This document shows positions 52,605-61,937 of a stretch of DNA of 64,000 nt, piece after piece. The translations under genes and the position numbers were made by a program. Position 1 is the first letter of the stretch, and every line of letters begins with the position of its first letter. The notes under the pieces were generated by a model, which did not search any database, was not told the origin of the DNA, and saw nothing but the letters and a program-made list of their open reading frames with translations. This DNA is from Methylocaldum sp002005105 (GTDB lineage Bacteria; Pseudomonadota; Gammaproteobacteria; Methylococcales; Methylococcaceae), in assembly GCF_051027545.1 (NCBI RefSeq), contig NZ_CP194902.1, positions 3,906,001 through 3,970,000 of the forward strand. Reading direction: 5' to 3'.

Positions 52605-53852
52605 ATGAATCGAACCGTCACCCCCTCCACCCATCGAAGGGTTCGCGAAAGCGGGAGAAGCCGCCGGCTGAGACGTCTCCAGGCCCGGCGCAGGCTTTGG
52701 CTGAAAGTCCACCTTTGGCTGGGGCTGGGGCTCGGTTTGTTCCTGGCGGTGATCGGAGTCACCGGCTCGGTGCTGGTGTTCTGGCATGAAATCGACGAGT
52801 CCCTGAACCCTGACCTGTACCGCGCATCGATCCCGCCCGGACCAGAGCGCAGGCCCTTGGACGAGATTCTCGCCGCAGCCGAGCGAGCCGCGGCGCCGGG
52901 CTGGGAGTCGGGCTGGCTCGACGCGCCGGACGGTGCGGGCATGAATTACGTGTTCAGCTTCTACTATCCCGAACAGACACCGACACCGCCGCCGGAGGAA
53001 GCGGCCGCGCTCAACATCGCCGTGAATCCCTACACGGCTGAAGCGGTAGGCCGGCGCGTCTTCTACCACACCCGGAATCCGCTCCGGCATTGCCTCATCG
53101 GCTTTGTCTTCAAGCTCCACTACGCTCTGCTGCTAAAGGACTTCGGCGTCATTCTGGTGGGAGCGATGGCCGCGCTGTCGGTCGTTTCCGTCCTCAGCGG
53201 CCTGATTCTCTGGTGGCCGCTGGATGGCAAATGGCGGCGGGTATTCACCATCAAGCGCCGCGCCAGCACGGTACGTTTCAACCATGACCTGCATCAGGTC
53301 TCGGGGTTTTACCCCGTGATCGTGCTTCTGGCCCTCCTCGTGTCGGGCCTTTACTTCAACCTTCCCGCGCAGTTCCGCTGGCTGGTGGAACGCTTTTCGC
53401 CCCTGACGCCGGAGCCCACCGCATCGGGCAATCCGGGCACGAATATGCCTTCAATCAATTTGGAAGCCGCCCTGGCGCGGTCGGAATATCCGGGCGGCGT
53501 GCCGCAGTTCTATTCGTTTTCCCCTGGCGATAAGGGTCTCTTCACCGCCTGCTATCGGGACGTTCCCGAATTGCGCCCCCACGTGCTCGATTCCCGCTGT
53601 CTGGTGCTCGACCGGCGCAGCGGCGAGCTCCTGCAGGTGCGAGATCCCGCCCATGGCAGCGGCGGCGACGTGTTCGTGCAATGGCAATGGCCGCTGCATT
53701 CCGGAAAAGTCTTCGGCTTACCCGGCCGCATCCTGGTGTTCCTCTCCGGCCTCGCCTGTCCGGTGCTGTACGTCACCGGGATCATCCGCTGGCTACAGAA
53801 GCGGCGGGCCAGGCAGTTCAAGAAACCGGCACAGAACCGTGGATTCGGGTGA
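52605..53852 (+). CDS. PepSY-TM iron-uptake membrane protein (module 3)
   Basis: A 415-residue membrane protein from ATG 52,605 (MNRTVTPSTHRRVRESGRSRRLRRLQARRRLWLKVHLWLGLGLGLFLAVIGVTGSVLVFWHE). The frame is open back to the receptor stop, but the extra 27 residues have no homology. Central spans with LILWWPLDGKWRRVFTIKRRASTVRFNHDLHQVSGFY and the last span with WQWPLHSGKVFGLPGRILVFLSGLACPVLYVTGIIRWLQKRRAR match the module 2 protein closely. Conserved His residues (VHLW, HQVSG, HSG) are kept. Likely ferric-siderophore reductase or haem-binding partner of the receptor. Confidence 0.91.
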   Translation: MNRTVTPSTHRRVRESGRSRRLRRLQARRRLWLKVHLWLGLGLGLFLAVIGVTGSVLVFWHEIDESLNPDLYRASIPPGPERRPLDEILAAAERAAAPGWESGWLDAPDGAGMNYVFSFYYPEQTPTPPPEEAAALNIAVNPYTAEAVGRRVFYHTRNPLRHCLIGFVFKLHYALLLKDFGVILVGAMAALSVVSVLSGLILWWPLDGKWRRVFTIKRRASTVRFNHDLHQVSGFYPVIVLLALLVSGLYFNLPAQFRWLVERFSPLTPEPTASGNPGTNMPSINLEAALARSEYPGGVPQFYSFSPGDKGLFTACYRDVPELRPHVLDSRCLVLDRRSGELLQVRDPAHGSGGDVFVQWQWPLHSGKVFGLPGRILVFLSGLACPVLYVTGIIRWLQKRRARQFKKPAQNRGFG

Positions 53853-53895
53853 GGAACGATCTCAACCTGCCGTCGAATTCAGAGAGCCGACCGGA

Positions 53896-54040
53896 TTAGC
53901 GGGTGAAGTAATCGACAATGCTTTCCATTCGGACATCACAACTCCCGGAACTCTGGAAGTTTGCAGTTTTCGAATGCGCGCAATGAGGTCGGCGGCGTGT
54001 CGTTGCGCGTGATGCAAGACGGGACGATCTCCCTTATCCC
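53896..54040 (-). pseudogene. 3' scrap of a second amidohydrolase gene
   Basis: Read on the minus strand, three frames in turn match the end of the intact amidohydrolase: HAADLIA (intact APADLIA), then AFENCKLPEF (ALENFKRLES), then VMSEWK-IVDYFTR-stop (VMSGGKIVVNYFGR-stop), the final stop being at 53,898-53,896. It lies in the same convergent place after a PepSY gene as the intact copy at 46,769. So module 3 once had its own amidohydrolase, now lost; the transporter gene starts at its broken edge. Confidence 0.75.
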
Positions 54041-54058
54041 AAGCAAGGACCATCGGCA

Positions 54059-55294
54059 TCATCTCATTCTCGACCAGTACCACGCGGCACCGATAGCAAT
54101 GGTAAGCAGGGTTACCGGCACCCCCACCATGGCATGACGTCGCCAGGTGATCACGATGTTCCGGCGTGCCGCTGCGTCCACGACGATGATGTTCGCGATG
54201 CTTCCGATGATCAGCAGATTGCCCGCGAAGGTGCTCGACAAGGCAAGGAGCAGCCCCGCGTCCGGATGGATGGCCATGGGCAGGAGCAACATCACGGCAG
54301 GTACATTGGACACGACGTTGCTGAGCAGGAAGGATGCGCCATAAAGCGGCCCGAGATCGTGCAAGTCGAGTCCGGCGTTCGCCAAGGCCGACACGGCCTG
54401 CCTGGGCAGCTCCGTCATCTCCAGGGCATGGTTGACTATGAATAGCCCGATGAACATCAGGATGATCTGCCAATCCACGAGACCGAGCATATGTCTCGAA
54501 TGAAGTTTCCGCGACAGCAACAGTACGCCGGCGCCGCCTAAAGCCAATATTTCGCGCGGCCAACCGGAAAACAGAAACGCCGCGAACAGCGCGGCTGCAA
54601 CGCTTAGCCCTTTTATCGTCTGCCAAGGATCGAAACGCGCATGCCGTTCGAGACGCGGGTCTTGGTCGACTCCGATCCGGCTCGGCTCGAACTCCCAACG
54701 TCCGCGCCAGCACAGTGCGATCAGCAGCCAGGTTATCGCAAGCCCCAGGCCCACCGGAACCGCGGCGTCTCGAAGATAATCGACGAACGACATTTTCAGG
54801 GTCTCGCCGATCAGCATGTTTTGCGGATTTCCGATGAGCGTGACGGCCGAGCCGATATTGGACGAGCAGGATAAGGCGAGCAGAAAAGGCACCGGATCGA
54901 GGCGACGATTCACACAGACATCGATCAATACCGGGGCCGTCGCGAGACAGACGACGTCATTGCTGAACACGCTGGAAAGCCCCGCCGCCGCAGCGATCAG
55001 GGCCGCCAAGAACACAGCTGGACTCACCCGGAGCGTGCCGAGTTTTTCCGTCACCAGCGTATAAAATCCGCCCAGCCGCAACTGAGCCGAAATGACCATG
55101 AACGAGAAAAGAAGAATCAGGGTGGGAACATGAAGCGCCCTGCCCGCTTCCTCGAGCGTGAGCGACTCGGTGGCAATCAGAGCGATCGCGCCGAGCACCG
55201 CAATGCCTGTACGATCGAGCTGGAGAAAAGGCAAGCCGCCCAAAATCATGCCGATATAAACGAGGGAGAAAACGATAACGATCGTAGCGATCAC
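54059..55294 (-). CDS. ArsB/NhaD-family membrane transporter
   Basis: A 411-residue protein with 10-12 membrane helices in two inverted halves: GLSSVFSNDVVCLATAPVLIDVC and SSNIGSAVTLIGNPQNMLIG in the first, FLLSNVVSNVPAVMLLLPM and FAGNLLIIGSIANIIVVDAA in the second. These S-N-D and N-P hairpins are typical of the ion transporter superfamily (ArsB, NhaD, CitM, SLC13). The substrate cannot be read from motifs; no ars genes are nearby. Ends next to the amidohydrolase scrap, suggesting it arrived by a rearrangement. Confidence 0.87.
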   Translation of the reverse strand: MIATIVIVFSLVYIGMILGGLPFLQLDRTGIAVLGAIALIATESLTLEEAGRALHVPTLILLFSFMVISAQLRLGGFYTLVTEKLGTLRVSPAVFLAALIAAAAGLSSVFSNDVVCLATAPVLIDVCVNRRLDPVPFLLALSCSSNIGSAVTLIGNPQNMLIGETLKMSFVDYLRDAAVPVGLGLAITWLLIALCWRGRWEFEPSRIGVDQDPRLERHARFDPWQTIKGLSVAAALFAAFLFSGWPREILALGGAGVLLLSRKLHSRHMLGLVDWQIILMFIGLFIVNHALEMTELPRQAVSALANAGLDLHDLGPLYGASFLLSNVVSNVPAVMLLLPMAIHPDAGLLLALSSTFAGNLLIIGSIANIIVVDAAARRNIVITWRRHAMVGVPVTLLTIAIGAAWYWSRMR

Positions 55295-55871
55295 GATTGA
55301 AGGTCCGATTCCGCAAAATGGCGCGAAGTATAACCTGGCGGCACCTTCCGGAGCTCGATACCTGCCCGTGTCGCGGCAAATCCGGCTGCCTGCGGCCGGA
55401 CCGCGGTATTCATCGAAAAACGACAGGCGTAACGGTGTTTATCTCGATATTCGGTAGAAACACAACCGGCTCGGCTTAATCTCAAGGAATCGTCTTTTTG
55501 TCACACCGGCCGATCACTCGTAATGTATTGCTTACATAATTTCCGGAATTCAAAAATAGCCCGTATGATACTTAGTTAGTCGAGTAACATGACTGTCCGC
55601 TCATGAGATATCGGTCCCGGCAGGAGTCATAGATGCGTGTTCCATACTCCGTTGAAGCATCGGCCATATCTTGCTCGCTCCTGAATCATCAAAACCGTTT
55701 TTCGAGTGGTTTTTACTGTACATAATATTCCTCTGTCCGTTATGATTGCCTCATCTTCATTGATCATGCTGAGATTCACCTGATACACTCGGGATCCATC
55801 GTTAACCGGAATATCATCGGCTAACGAGAGTGACTTTAAAATGGACTTTAAAGCCATGGCAGGATTGCTAT
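55295..55871. other. A+T-richer intergenic region before the polysaccharide genes
   Basis: Nearly 580 bases, lower in GC than its surroundings. A minus-strand open frame (55,627-55,878, 83 codons) lacks a good ribosome site and known features and is not called. The region should hold the promoter of the deacetylase gene. Confidence 0.4.
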
Positions 55872-56909
55872 ATGTCAAACCCAGAATCAGTTATCAAACC
55901 GATCGAGCGGGATTCTCTTACATTAACCGAGTCTGCTTTTCGATTATCTTGGCTTTTGCCAAGATCGTTATACAAAAACAAACTCTCGATACTAATGTAT
56001 CATGGCGTAGTGCGGCGGCCGTTATCGGTGCCGGATTACTGCTTTATTACCGAGGCTCAGTTTCGAGAGCAGATGGAATACCTCGCCAAGTATTGCCGAG
56101 TCGCCGCTTTGCCGGACGCGATTCAGCGGCTGCGATCCGGATCCATCGACCGTCCGACCGTGGTCATTACGTTCGACGACGGTTATCAAAATGTCTTTGA
56201 CGTCGCTTTTCCGATCCTGCGGGAATTCCATTTTCCGGCAACGGTATTCGTAAACACCGGCTTTGTCGGAACTTCGAAGACGATTTGGTTTTGCCGCTTG
56301 ATTCAGGCGATCGCAAATACGTTTATGCCGACTCTTGAATGGCAAGGCCTTAAATTTAACCTATCCACAGTAAACGCCAAGGCCATTGCATCGAGAAAAC
56401 TACAGTGTTACCTCAAGAAACTGGAACACTGCGATCTTCTGGAACAGCTCGAGCGAATTATCGAGAAGCTCGAGGTTGATAGCAGTCTTCTCGATTCCTC
56501 ATCGGATTTTCGGATCATGGATCGGGACGCGATAACTGCCATGACTAACTCCGGGCTAATCCATTTTGGGGCTCACACGGCTTCTCATTCGATCCTTACG
56601 AGAGTTCCGCTTAAGGCAGCACGTGATGAAATCGATGAAAGTATTGGTTCGATATCCGACTGGACGGGCCAAGCTTGCCGGTTATTCGCATACCCGAACG
56701 GTGGGTCCACCGATTACGATTACAAAATAATTCATATTCTTAAAGACTTCGGAATCCTCGCAGCAGCAACAACCATTCAGGGACCGAATACGGCACATAC
56801 GCCAATGCTGGAACTTAGACGCTATGGCGTCCACCCCGGTCTAACTCGAATGTCGTTCCAATGCAAGGTGCACCATGTACTTTATCGTTCCAATGCCGAG
56901 GTCAGCTGA
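55872..56909 (+). CDS. Polysaccharide deacetylase (carbohydrate esterase 4)
   Basis: A 345-residue protein from ATG 55,872 (MSNPESVIKPIERDS). NodB domain: YHGVV (about 43), catalytic/metal motif TFDDGYQN (Asp102-Asp103), VFVNTGFVG, second motif HTASHSIL (H-x-x-x-H metal ligands), LFAYPNGGSTDYD (motif 3). No signal peptide, so probably cytoplasmic or membrane-associated. In capsule or EPS loci such enzymes remove N- or O-acetyl groups from sugars. An alternative start (55,830) adds 14 residues. The stop codon overlaps repeat copy B. Confidence 0.9.
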   Translation: MSNPESVIKPIERDSLTLTESAFRLSWLLPRSLYKNKLSILMYHGVVRRPLSVPDYCFITEAQFREQMEYLAKYCRVAALPDAIQRLRSGSIDRPTVVITFDDGYQNVFDVAFPILREFHFPATVFVNTGFVGTSKTIWFCRLIQAIANTFMPTLEWQGLKFNLSTVNAKAIASRKLQCYLKKLEHCDLLEQLERIIEKLEVDSSLLDSSSDFRIMDRDAITAMTNSGLIHFGAHTASHSILTRVPLKAARDEIDESIGSISDWTGQACRLFAYPNGGSTDYDYKIIHILKDFGILAAATTIQGPNTAHTPMLELRRYGVHPGLTRMSFQCKVHHVLYRSNAEVS

Positions 56910-57013
56910 GAGCGTGTTCCATCCCGGTGTACGGATTCGTGCCAGCCGATACGTGGGCAAGGGATTGCTGACCTACATATCCGAATCCCTTACACCGATT
57001 CGGAAAACGCTCG
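56909..57013. repeat. Dispersed inverted-end element, copy B (inverted relative to copy A)
   Basis: 105 bases. Its left end, AGAGCGTGTTCCATCCCGGT, equals the right end of copy A with one change, and its right end, inverted, equals the left end of copy A. So it is copy A turned round with about 50 central bases missing; one core (GGGCAAGGGATTGCTGACCT) remains near 56,955. It begins on the last base of the deacetylase stop codon. Confidence 0.85.
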
Positions 57014-57065
57014 AACGTCGAATGGCACCAGGTTGCGCGGACGGTGACGCTCGAATACCGAGTTA

Positions 57066-58223
57066 TCAGGAGGAATTTGTCCGCTCCAGAAGTTCCTGAT
57101 AGATGTTTTCGAGCTTTCGCACCTGATTTCGAACATTAAAACGCGCCTCGGCGACGTCTTGTCCGCCCTGCCCCAGCCGCAGCGCCTCGTCCGGCGTACG
57201 CAGCAGACGAACACAGGCTTCCACCAGTTGCGTTTGGTCGGCAGGAGCGACAAGCAAACCGTTCTTGCCGGGTTCCACCATCTCGGGGACTCCGCCGACA
57301 CGGCTCGCCACGATCGGCAAACCGCTCGCCATCGCTTCGGCCAACACGGTCGGAAGCACATCGTCGAGTGTGGGAAGCACGAAAAGGTCGCTGCCTCCCA
57401 ATATCTCCGGAATATCGTTGCGAGCACCGGCAAATAACACTCGATCCGTTAATTTGTAAGTCGTGGCGAGCGACTTCAACTGACTTTCGAAAGGGCCGGC
57501 ACCGACGATCAGATAATAGGCGTTCGGCACGGCTTCGAGGATGTCCGGCCACGCTTCGATCAGGAATTGGATTCCCTTTTCCCGACGCAATACCGCAACC
57601 GTGACGACCAATGCCGCATCCGCCGGTATCCCGAAGGTCTTGCGCACTGCCGCTCGGTCTGCTTCATTGCGACGGCGAAAGGAACTCGTATCGATTCCGT
57701 TGTAGAGCACCGAAATCCTTTCCGGCGGCACACGCCCTTTGGCCACGGCATAATCGCCGACCGCCGCAGAAACCGCGATGATTTTGTCGTGAAAGTTTCT
57801 CAGGGCAAACCACGCGACTTCGCTTCTGCGGATTTCTTTTGACGTCGCTTCGGGATAGGCAAATGTATGCAGAGTGTGCACAGTCGGAAGACCGACGATT
57901 TTGGCGGCAATACCGCCGTGTACCGTGACCGTTTCGAGCTGGGTATGTACCAGATCGATTCCGTGACGCCGGAGATAGCGCACGAGCGACACCACATTCA
58001 TGAAATCGCGGATACCCGAAGCCGGCAGCAGATCCACCGGCACCCCCAACCTCTCGATTTCGGCGGCAATGGGATTTCCGTCACGGACCCGAAACACGCA
58101 AACACGGGGCTCGTATCGATTCCTGTCGAGATGCTGGAGATAATTGAACAGCATCCGCTCGGCACCTCCCATACCAAGAGAATCGATCATGAACAGTATG
58201 CGGTCAGGATGCGGCTTTGGCAT
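57066..58223 (-). CDS. Glycosyltransferase family 4
   Basis: A 385-residue GT-B enzyme: N-terminal acceptor domain (RILFMIDSLGMGGAERMLFNYLQHL; DLVHTQLETVTVHGGIAAKIVG), donor domain (VVTVAVLRREKGIQFLIEAWPDIL; LIVGAGPFESQLKSLA; NDIPEILGGSDLFVLPTLDDVLPTVLAEAMASGLPIVASRVGGVPEMV). The E-x7-E-like region (LPTVLAEAMASG) binds the nucleotide sugar. Probably adds a hexose in exopolysaccharide assembly. Starts inside the end of the next upstream gene (20-base overlap), so it is in an operon with the CelD-like and second GT genes. Confidence 0.93.
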   Translation of the reverse strand: MPKPHPDRILFMIDSLGMGGAERMLFNYLQHLDRNRYEPRVCVFRVRDGNPIAAEIERLGVPVDLLPASGIRDFMNVVSLVRYLRRHGIDLVHTQLETVTVHGGIAAKIVGLPTVHTLHTFAYPEATSKEIRRSEVAWFALRNFHDKIIAVSAAVGDYAVAKGRVPPERISVLYNGIDTSSFRRRNEADRAAVRKTFGIPADAALVVTVAVLRREKGIQFLIEAWPDILEAVPNAYYLIVGAGPFESQLKSLATTYKLTDRVLFAGARNDIPEILGGSDLFVLPTLDDVLPTVLAEAMASGLPIVASRVGGVPEMVEPGKNGLLVAPADQTQLVEACVRLLRTPDEALRLGQGGQDVAEARFNVRNQVRKLENIYQELLERTNSS

Positions 58224-59355
58224 GGCGGTTACCCCAACCGAGATTCGCCTTGATGGCGCGGCGGCCCTGGTAGGCCAGCTGATATGCTCTGAGAATCAGC
58301 CAACCAGGCATGCTCGTGGCAATCCGTAAACGCAGGTCCGTCCTCGCCGTGCTGGTCCATAACGACTTGTAAGGCTCCTCGCCGCGAAGAAAGTCGAATT
58401 CCTCGGCACCCTCGCTGATTGCCTCTCGAACCGCATGCAGCATGATTAAGGCGCCCGGGCTGCACTCGGACCAAGCTGGGTCGTAGCCCGATTGGTAAAA
58501 GCTGAATTTGCCGCCGAATTTGTAGCAATAGATGGCCGCGATCACTTGCTCCCCGACGGTAAGCAAGTACAGCCGAAGCCATCCTTTGTCCAGAAAACGC
58601 TCGGCAACCGCGGTATGAAACTCGATCGCCCGCTTCTGCGCGAACGCTCCGGGGTTACCCTTTTGCTGCTGCCTGGCCTGATGCAAACGCACGAGCTCAC
58701 GGATAGCATCTGAAAGCTCTGCTTTCGTTTCGACCCTTCGATAGCTGACCGGCCCGCTCGCTCGGGCCTGAAGCCGTTTGGCCTTGCGGGTGAAGTTATA
58801 TCGGCTTTGTTTCCCGATCGAGGCCCAATAACCGTCCCACGTATCGGGAAGCGAAAGATAAGGGCAGATCGAGTCGATCGCCATGTGGCTGGCATCATCA
58901 GGCCGTTGCTCGATGGTATCGAGGAGTGCCTTGACAAAGGCCGAATCGGCTTTCATGGCATCGAGCCGGACGACATCGTGCTCGACCGACTTTCCGACCA
59001 GGCAATCGACGAAGAATGGCATTGCCGCATGGCTATGGCTTGGTTTAGCGATCACGTCGAGATGGTCGATGACCCGGTCGCCGGCCATGAACGATAGTTG
59101 CCGCAGGCGGAGACCGGCGAGATTTACCGTTTGCAAAGCGAGCGGCAACAGCCCGACCAGCCGGCCATCGTTTCCGTCGCGAGCTGTAATGACCCACGGC
59201 TTATAGCGTCCTCGGCCAAAGCAGGTCCACCATGTGGATATCCACTCCCAGGTGAGGAATATATTTCCCAGCCCGGATGCGTCGAGCAAGGCATTCCATT
59301 CCGATGCGAGCGCGAGAAATCCCTCTTCCGATTGAACGATCTCGATCTTGATCAT
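58204..59355 (-). CDS. CelD/BcsL-like GNAT acyltransferase (FemAB-type)
   Basis: A 383-residue protein from ATG 59,355 (MIKIEIVQSEEGFLALASEWNALLDASG), chosen because the domain starts here and it overlaps the upstream gene's stop by 4 bases. N-terminal NIFLTWEWISTWWTCFG and C-terminal RLYLLTVGEQVIAAIYCYKFGGKFSFYQSGYDPAWSECSPGALIMLHAVREAISEGAEEFDFLRGEEPYKSLW make the BioF2-like acetyltransferase 6 fold seen in cellulose and EPS loci. Probably acylates a sugar or lipid intermediate. Cytoplasmic. Confidence 0.88.
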   Translation of the reverse strand: MIKIEIVQSEEGFLALASEWNALLDASGLGNIFLTWEWISTWWTCFGRGRYKPWVITARDGNDGRLVGLLPLALQTVNLAGLRLRQLSFMAGDRVIDHLDVIAKPSHSHAAMPFFVDCLVGKSVEHDVVRLDAMKADSAFVKALLDTIEQRPDDASHMAIDSICPYLSLPDTWDGYWASIGKQSRYNFTRKAKRLQARASGPVSYRRVETKAELSDAIRELVRLHQARQQQKGNPGAFAQKRAIEFHTAVAERFLDKGWLRLYLLTVGEQVIAAIYCYKFGGKFSFYQSGYDPAWSECSPGALIMLHAVREAISEGAEEFDFLRGEEPYKSLWTSTARTDLRLRIATSMPGWLILRAYQLAYQGRRAIKANLGWGNRHAKAAS

Positions 59356-60647
59356 CGTATTACCGTCCGTGCGTCGTTTGCCGATGAAGCTGTCTTTCCG
59401 CGGACGGCGGGTCCCAAGGCGATGTCTTGGAGTACCGCCAACATGTCTCTGGCTACGGAATTCCAACTGTACCGTCTCTCGGCGAGCGCTTTGGCATCCT
59501 TGCCCATTTTTTCGGCGAGATCCGGGGCCGCCAAAATCTTTCCAAGTGCATCGGCCAAGGCCGGCGGAGACGCAGGCGGCACAAGGAGACCGGTGATTCC
59601 GTCTTTTACCACCTCCGGAAAATTGCCGACCGAGGTCGCCACGACCGGCTGACCGAAAGCGTGGGCTATCATCAGCGGCCCGCTTTGAGTGGCGCTGAGA
59701 TACGGAAAGGCCACAACCGTAGCGAGCTGAATCAATTCGCTCACCTCATGGTTGGGTATGTAACGAATATCGAAAATCGTGCGCCGCTCTATTCCTAACT
59801 CCCGGGCCAGTCTGCGCAATTCGTTTACGTCGACCGATTGCGTCGGGTAGCCCGCGACAACCAATTTGGCTCGATATTTATCGCTCTCGATCAAAGCAAA
59901 GGCGCGAAGGAGATCGGGAACGCCCTTGCTCACCCGAAGATTGCCGAAAAACAGTACCAGCCGGTCGGAAGCCTCGATGCCATAACGCTCGGCTAAGCCG
60001 ACCTTTTGGGCCTGACTGAAAAATAGACTGGACACCCCGTGCTGGATGATGTGGACGCGCTCGGAAGGCACCTCGAGCTCGGCCAAGAACCGATCCCGAT
60101 TTATTTCCCCGTGGATAAACACGGCGGAGAACGCTTTATATACGGTTTTCTCGAAAAACCCCGTCGTCCGATCGATCAGGGCATTGATTCGAGACAAGCT
60201 CGGATCGCGAAACTCGTACTCATGGCACACGTCCGCCAAGACCAGGCCATGACGCTTAAGCCTTCGAAGAAAAAGCGAGACTCCGGGAAAATAGAACCGT
60301 CCGAACAGAATGACGTCGGGTTTCTCGGCGATCAGATAATTCGTCAGGCGAATCCACTGGCCGAGTAGTCGAGAAAACCTCAACACTCTTCGGCCGGTCC
60401 ACCAGAACCGGCGCCAGGTTTTCGCCAGGACTCCTCGCGGCTGCTTTCGCACTGCGCGCGAATCGACGATCTTCCACAGATGCAATCGCTTGTCGACACG
60501 AAAATTATGCGGACAGCCGCTGAGTTCATACTCATCTGCGGTCACTAAAGTGATGTCCGCTCCGGCATTCGCGAGTCCGGTGCATAACTCGTAGGCATAG
60601 TGCACCAACCCTCCCTGGCCCGTAGGCTCGACGACAAATATCCTCAT
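59352..60647 (-). CDS. Glycosyltransferase family 4
   Basis: A 431-residue GT-B enzyme: start MRIFVVEPTGQGGLVHYAYELCTGLANAGADITLVTADE, donor domain RLVLFFGNLRVSKGVPDLLRAFALIES, IRYIPNHEVSELIQLATVVAFPYLSATQSGPLMIAHAFGQPVVATSVGNFPEVVKDGITGLLVPP. The usual E-x7-E is replaced by a S-G-P-L-M-I-A-H-A-F-G variant with no second Glu, as in several EPS transferases. First gene of the three-gene minus-strand EPS operon (GT, acyltransferase, GT). Confidence 0.91.
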   Translation of the reverse strand: MRIFVVEPTGQGGLVHYAYELCTGLANAGADITLVTADEYELSGCPHNFRVDKRLHLWKIVDSRAVRKQPRGVLAKTWRRFWWTGRRVLRFSRLLGQWIRLTNYLIAEKPDVILFGRFYFPGVSLFLRRLKRHGLVLADVCHEYEFRDPSLSRINALIDRTTGFFEKTVYKAFSAVFIHGEINRDRFLAELEVPSERVHIIQHGVSSLFFSQAQKVGLAERYGIEASDRLVLFFGNLRVSKGVPDLLRAFALIESDKYRAKLVVAGYPTQSVDVNELRRLARELGIERRTIFDIRYIPNHEVSELIQLATVVAFPYLSATQSGPLMIAHAFGQPVVATSVGNFPEVVKDGITGLLVPPASPPALADALGKILAAPDLAEKMGKDAKALAERRYSWNSVARDMLAVLQDIALGPAVRGKTASSANDARTVIR

Positions 60648-61937
60648 CTTAAATCCCTGTCTTATATATAAGGTACCGACAACTTCCCTGTATCAGCACT
60701 GACGCCATGAATCGCTCGATGATCCAACAACCGTGAGGCCCGGCGATTTCCGCCCTCGATAAACCCCACACGGAAGATCAAAAACCTTGGCTAGTCAGCG
60801 AGATTACGGTTTCCCTCAGCTTGAATTCCGCACGCGATCGAGGGAATGGCGATTTGCTCCGAGGAATAGCACCCGTCGGACGGAGCAGCGAATGCTGGCC
60901 CCCAATGGGACCTCGGGTTTAGATGAAGCGGAAACGGTGCGCTGTCCATCGCCAGACTCTCCGCAAGTCGACTATCCTCCTTGAATGGGCCGGGAACGAG
61001 AACGGTCCGGCCGAAACGTTTTTCACTATATCAAACAGTCGTCGGATGAGAAAAGACGAACAATCACGACTTGTGTCGCCTTTCTATGGTGCAAGGGGTA
61101 TGTGCTTAACCGTCGCTCTCCGGCGACCCCTCGACTTTCCGATCCCTTACATGCGTTTCGGGTGTCATTTCCGCCCCCTCCAGTGACCCCATTTTCGCTG
61201 CGTACGCCCGGCGCGTCCTCTTCCATCGAACCACACATCTTTTTGGATAGGAGCGATCCTCTGTCGCATATCAGCGTCGATTGATAAGTAATTCTACGTA
61301 GTCGGCGACACCCCCAAAAAGCCAATCCCGCGTCAGCTCTAGGTTTGATCGATATTGGCACGGCACATGCTTTCATCGGCTACGCAAGTGACGAGCGACT
61401 ACCCGACAACAAAAATTGGTTTTACTTCAATCCACTTGCGCTTTTTTGCTTGGAAACTGAAGCGTTAAACATGCTTGCCTTTGTGCCCCTTAGGTAATTG
61501 GCGGTCTCGGATATCCGACCCCGTGAGTAGGGCAACACGCTGCTCCCAGAGCAGTTCCCCCGAAAAACATTCGGGCCTACTCAATCAGCCTTGAATAACC
61601 CAGTAATGAATGTCACCGACGTTTGCCTTCATCAAACGTGGCTGATGCCTTTTTCATCACTGAGTTATTCGAAGCGGTACTTAAGACACATGGGATTCAG
61701 CCATAGCTTAAAAGGGGGGGCTCGTACTTTTGGAAAACGAATGGAACTGCTTGAACAGCCGGTAGTTCGACCAACGCTGAACCTGTCAGGAATGATGGAG
61801 TTGGTCCCAGGGACGCTAAAGCTCGGTGATTACGGCGGTTTAGATCAGCCGTCGCACTGAAGCTTACATAACCTGGCATGGCCGCGAAGAGCCGCTATGC
61901 CTCGAATTTGTAGCGAAAAAATCCCACGGGAGAAACC
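60648..61937. other. Long region without a supported gene
   Basis: 1.29 kb between divergent genes. Short open frames (for example 60,985-61,284 and 61,591-61,860, plus) lack ribosome sites, GC-skewed third positions and any known motif. It should hold promoters for the GT operon and for the secreted protein gene. No riboswitch or tRNA fold was recognised. It may contain decayed genes. Confidence 0.45.

Noticed and set aside
55627..55878. Minus-strand 83-codon frame before the deacetylase gene
   Set aside because: No ribosome site, no motif, and it overlaps the deacetylase start.
61591..61860. Plus-strand 89-codon frame in the long gap
   Set aside because: No ribosome site or recognisable product; third-base composition is unlike the true genes nearby.
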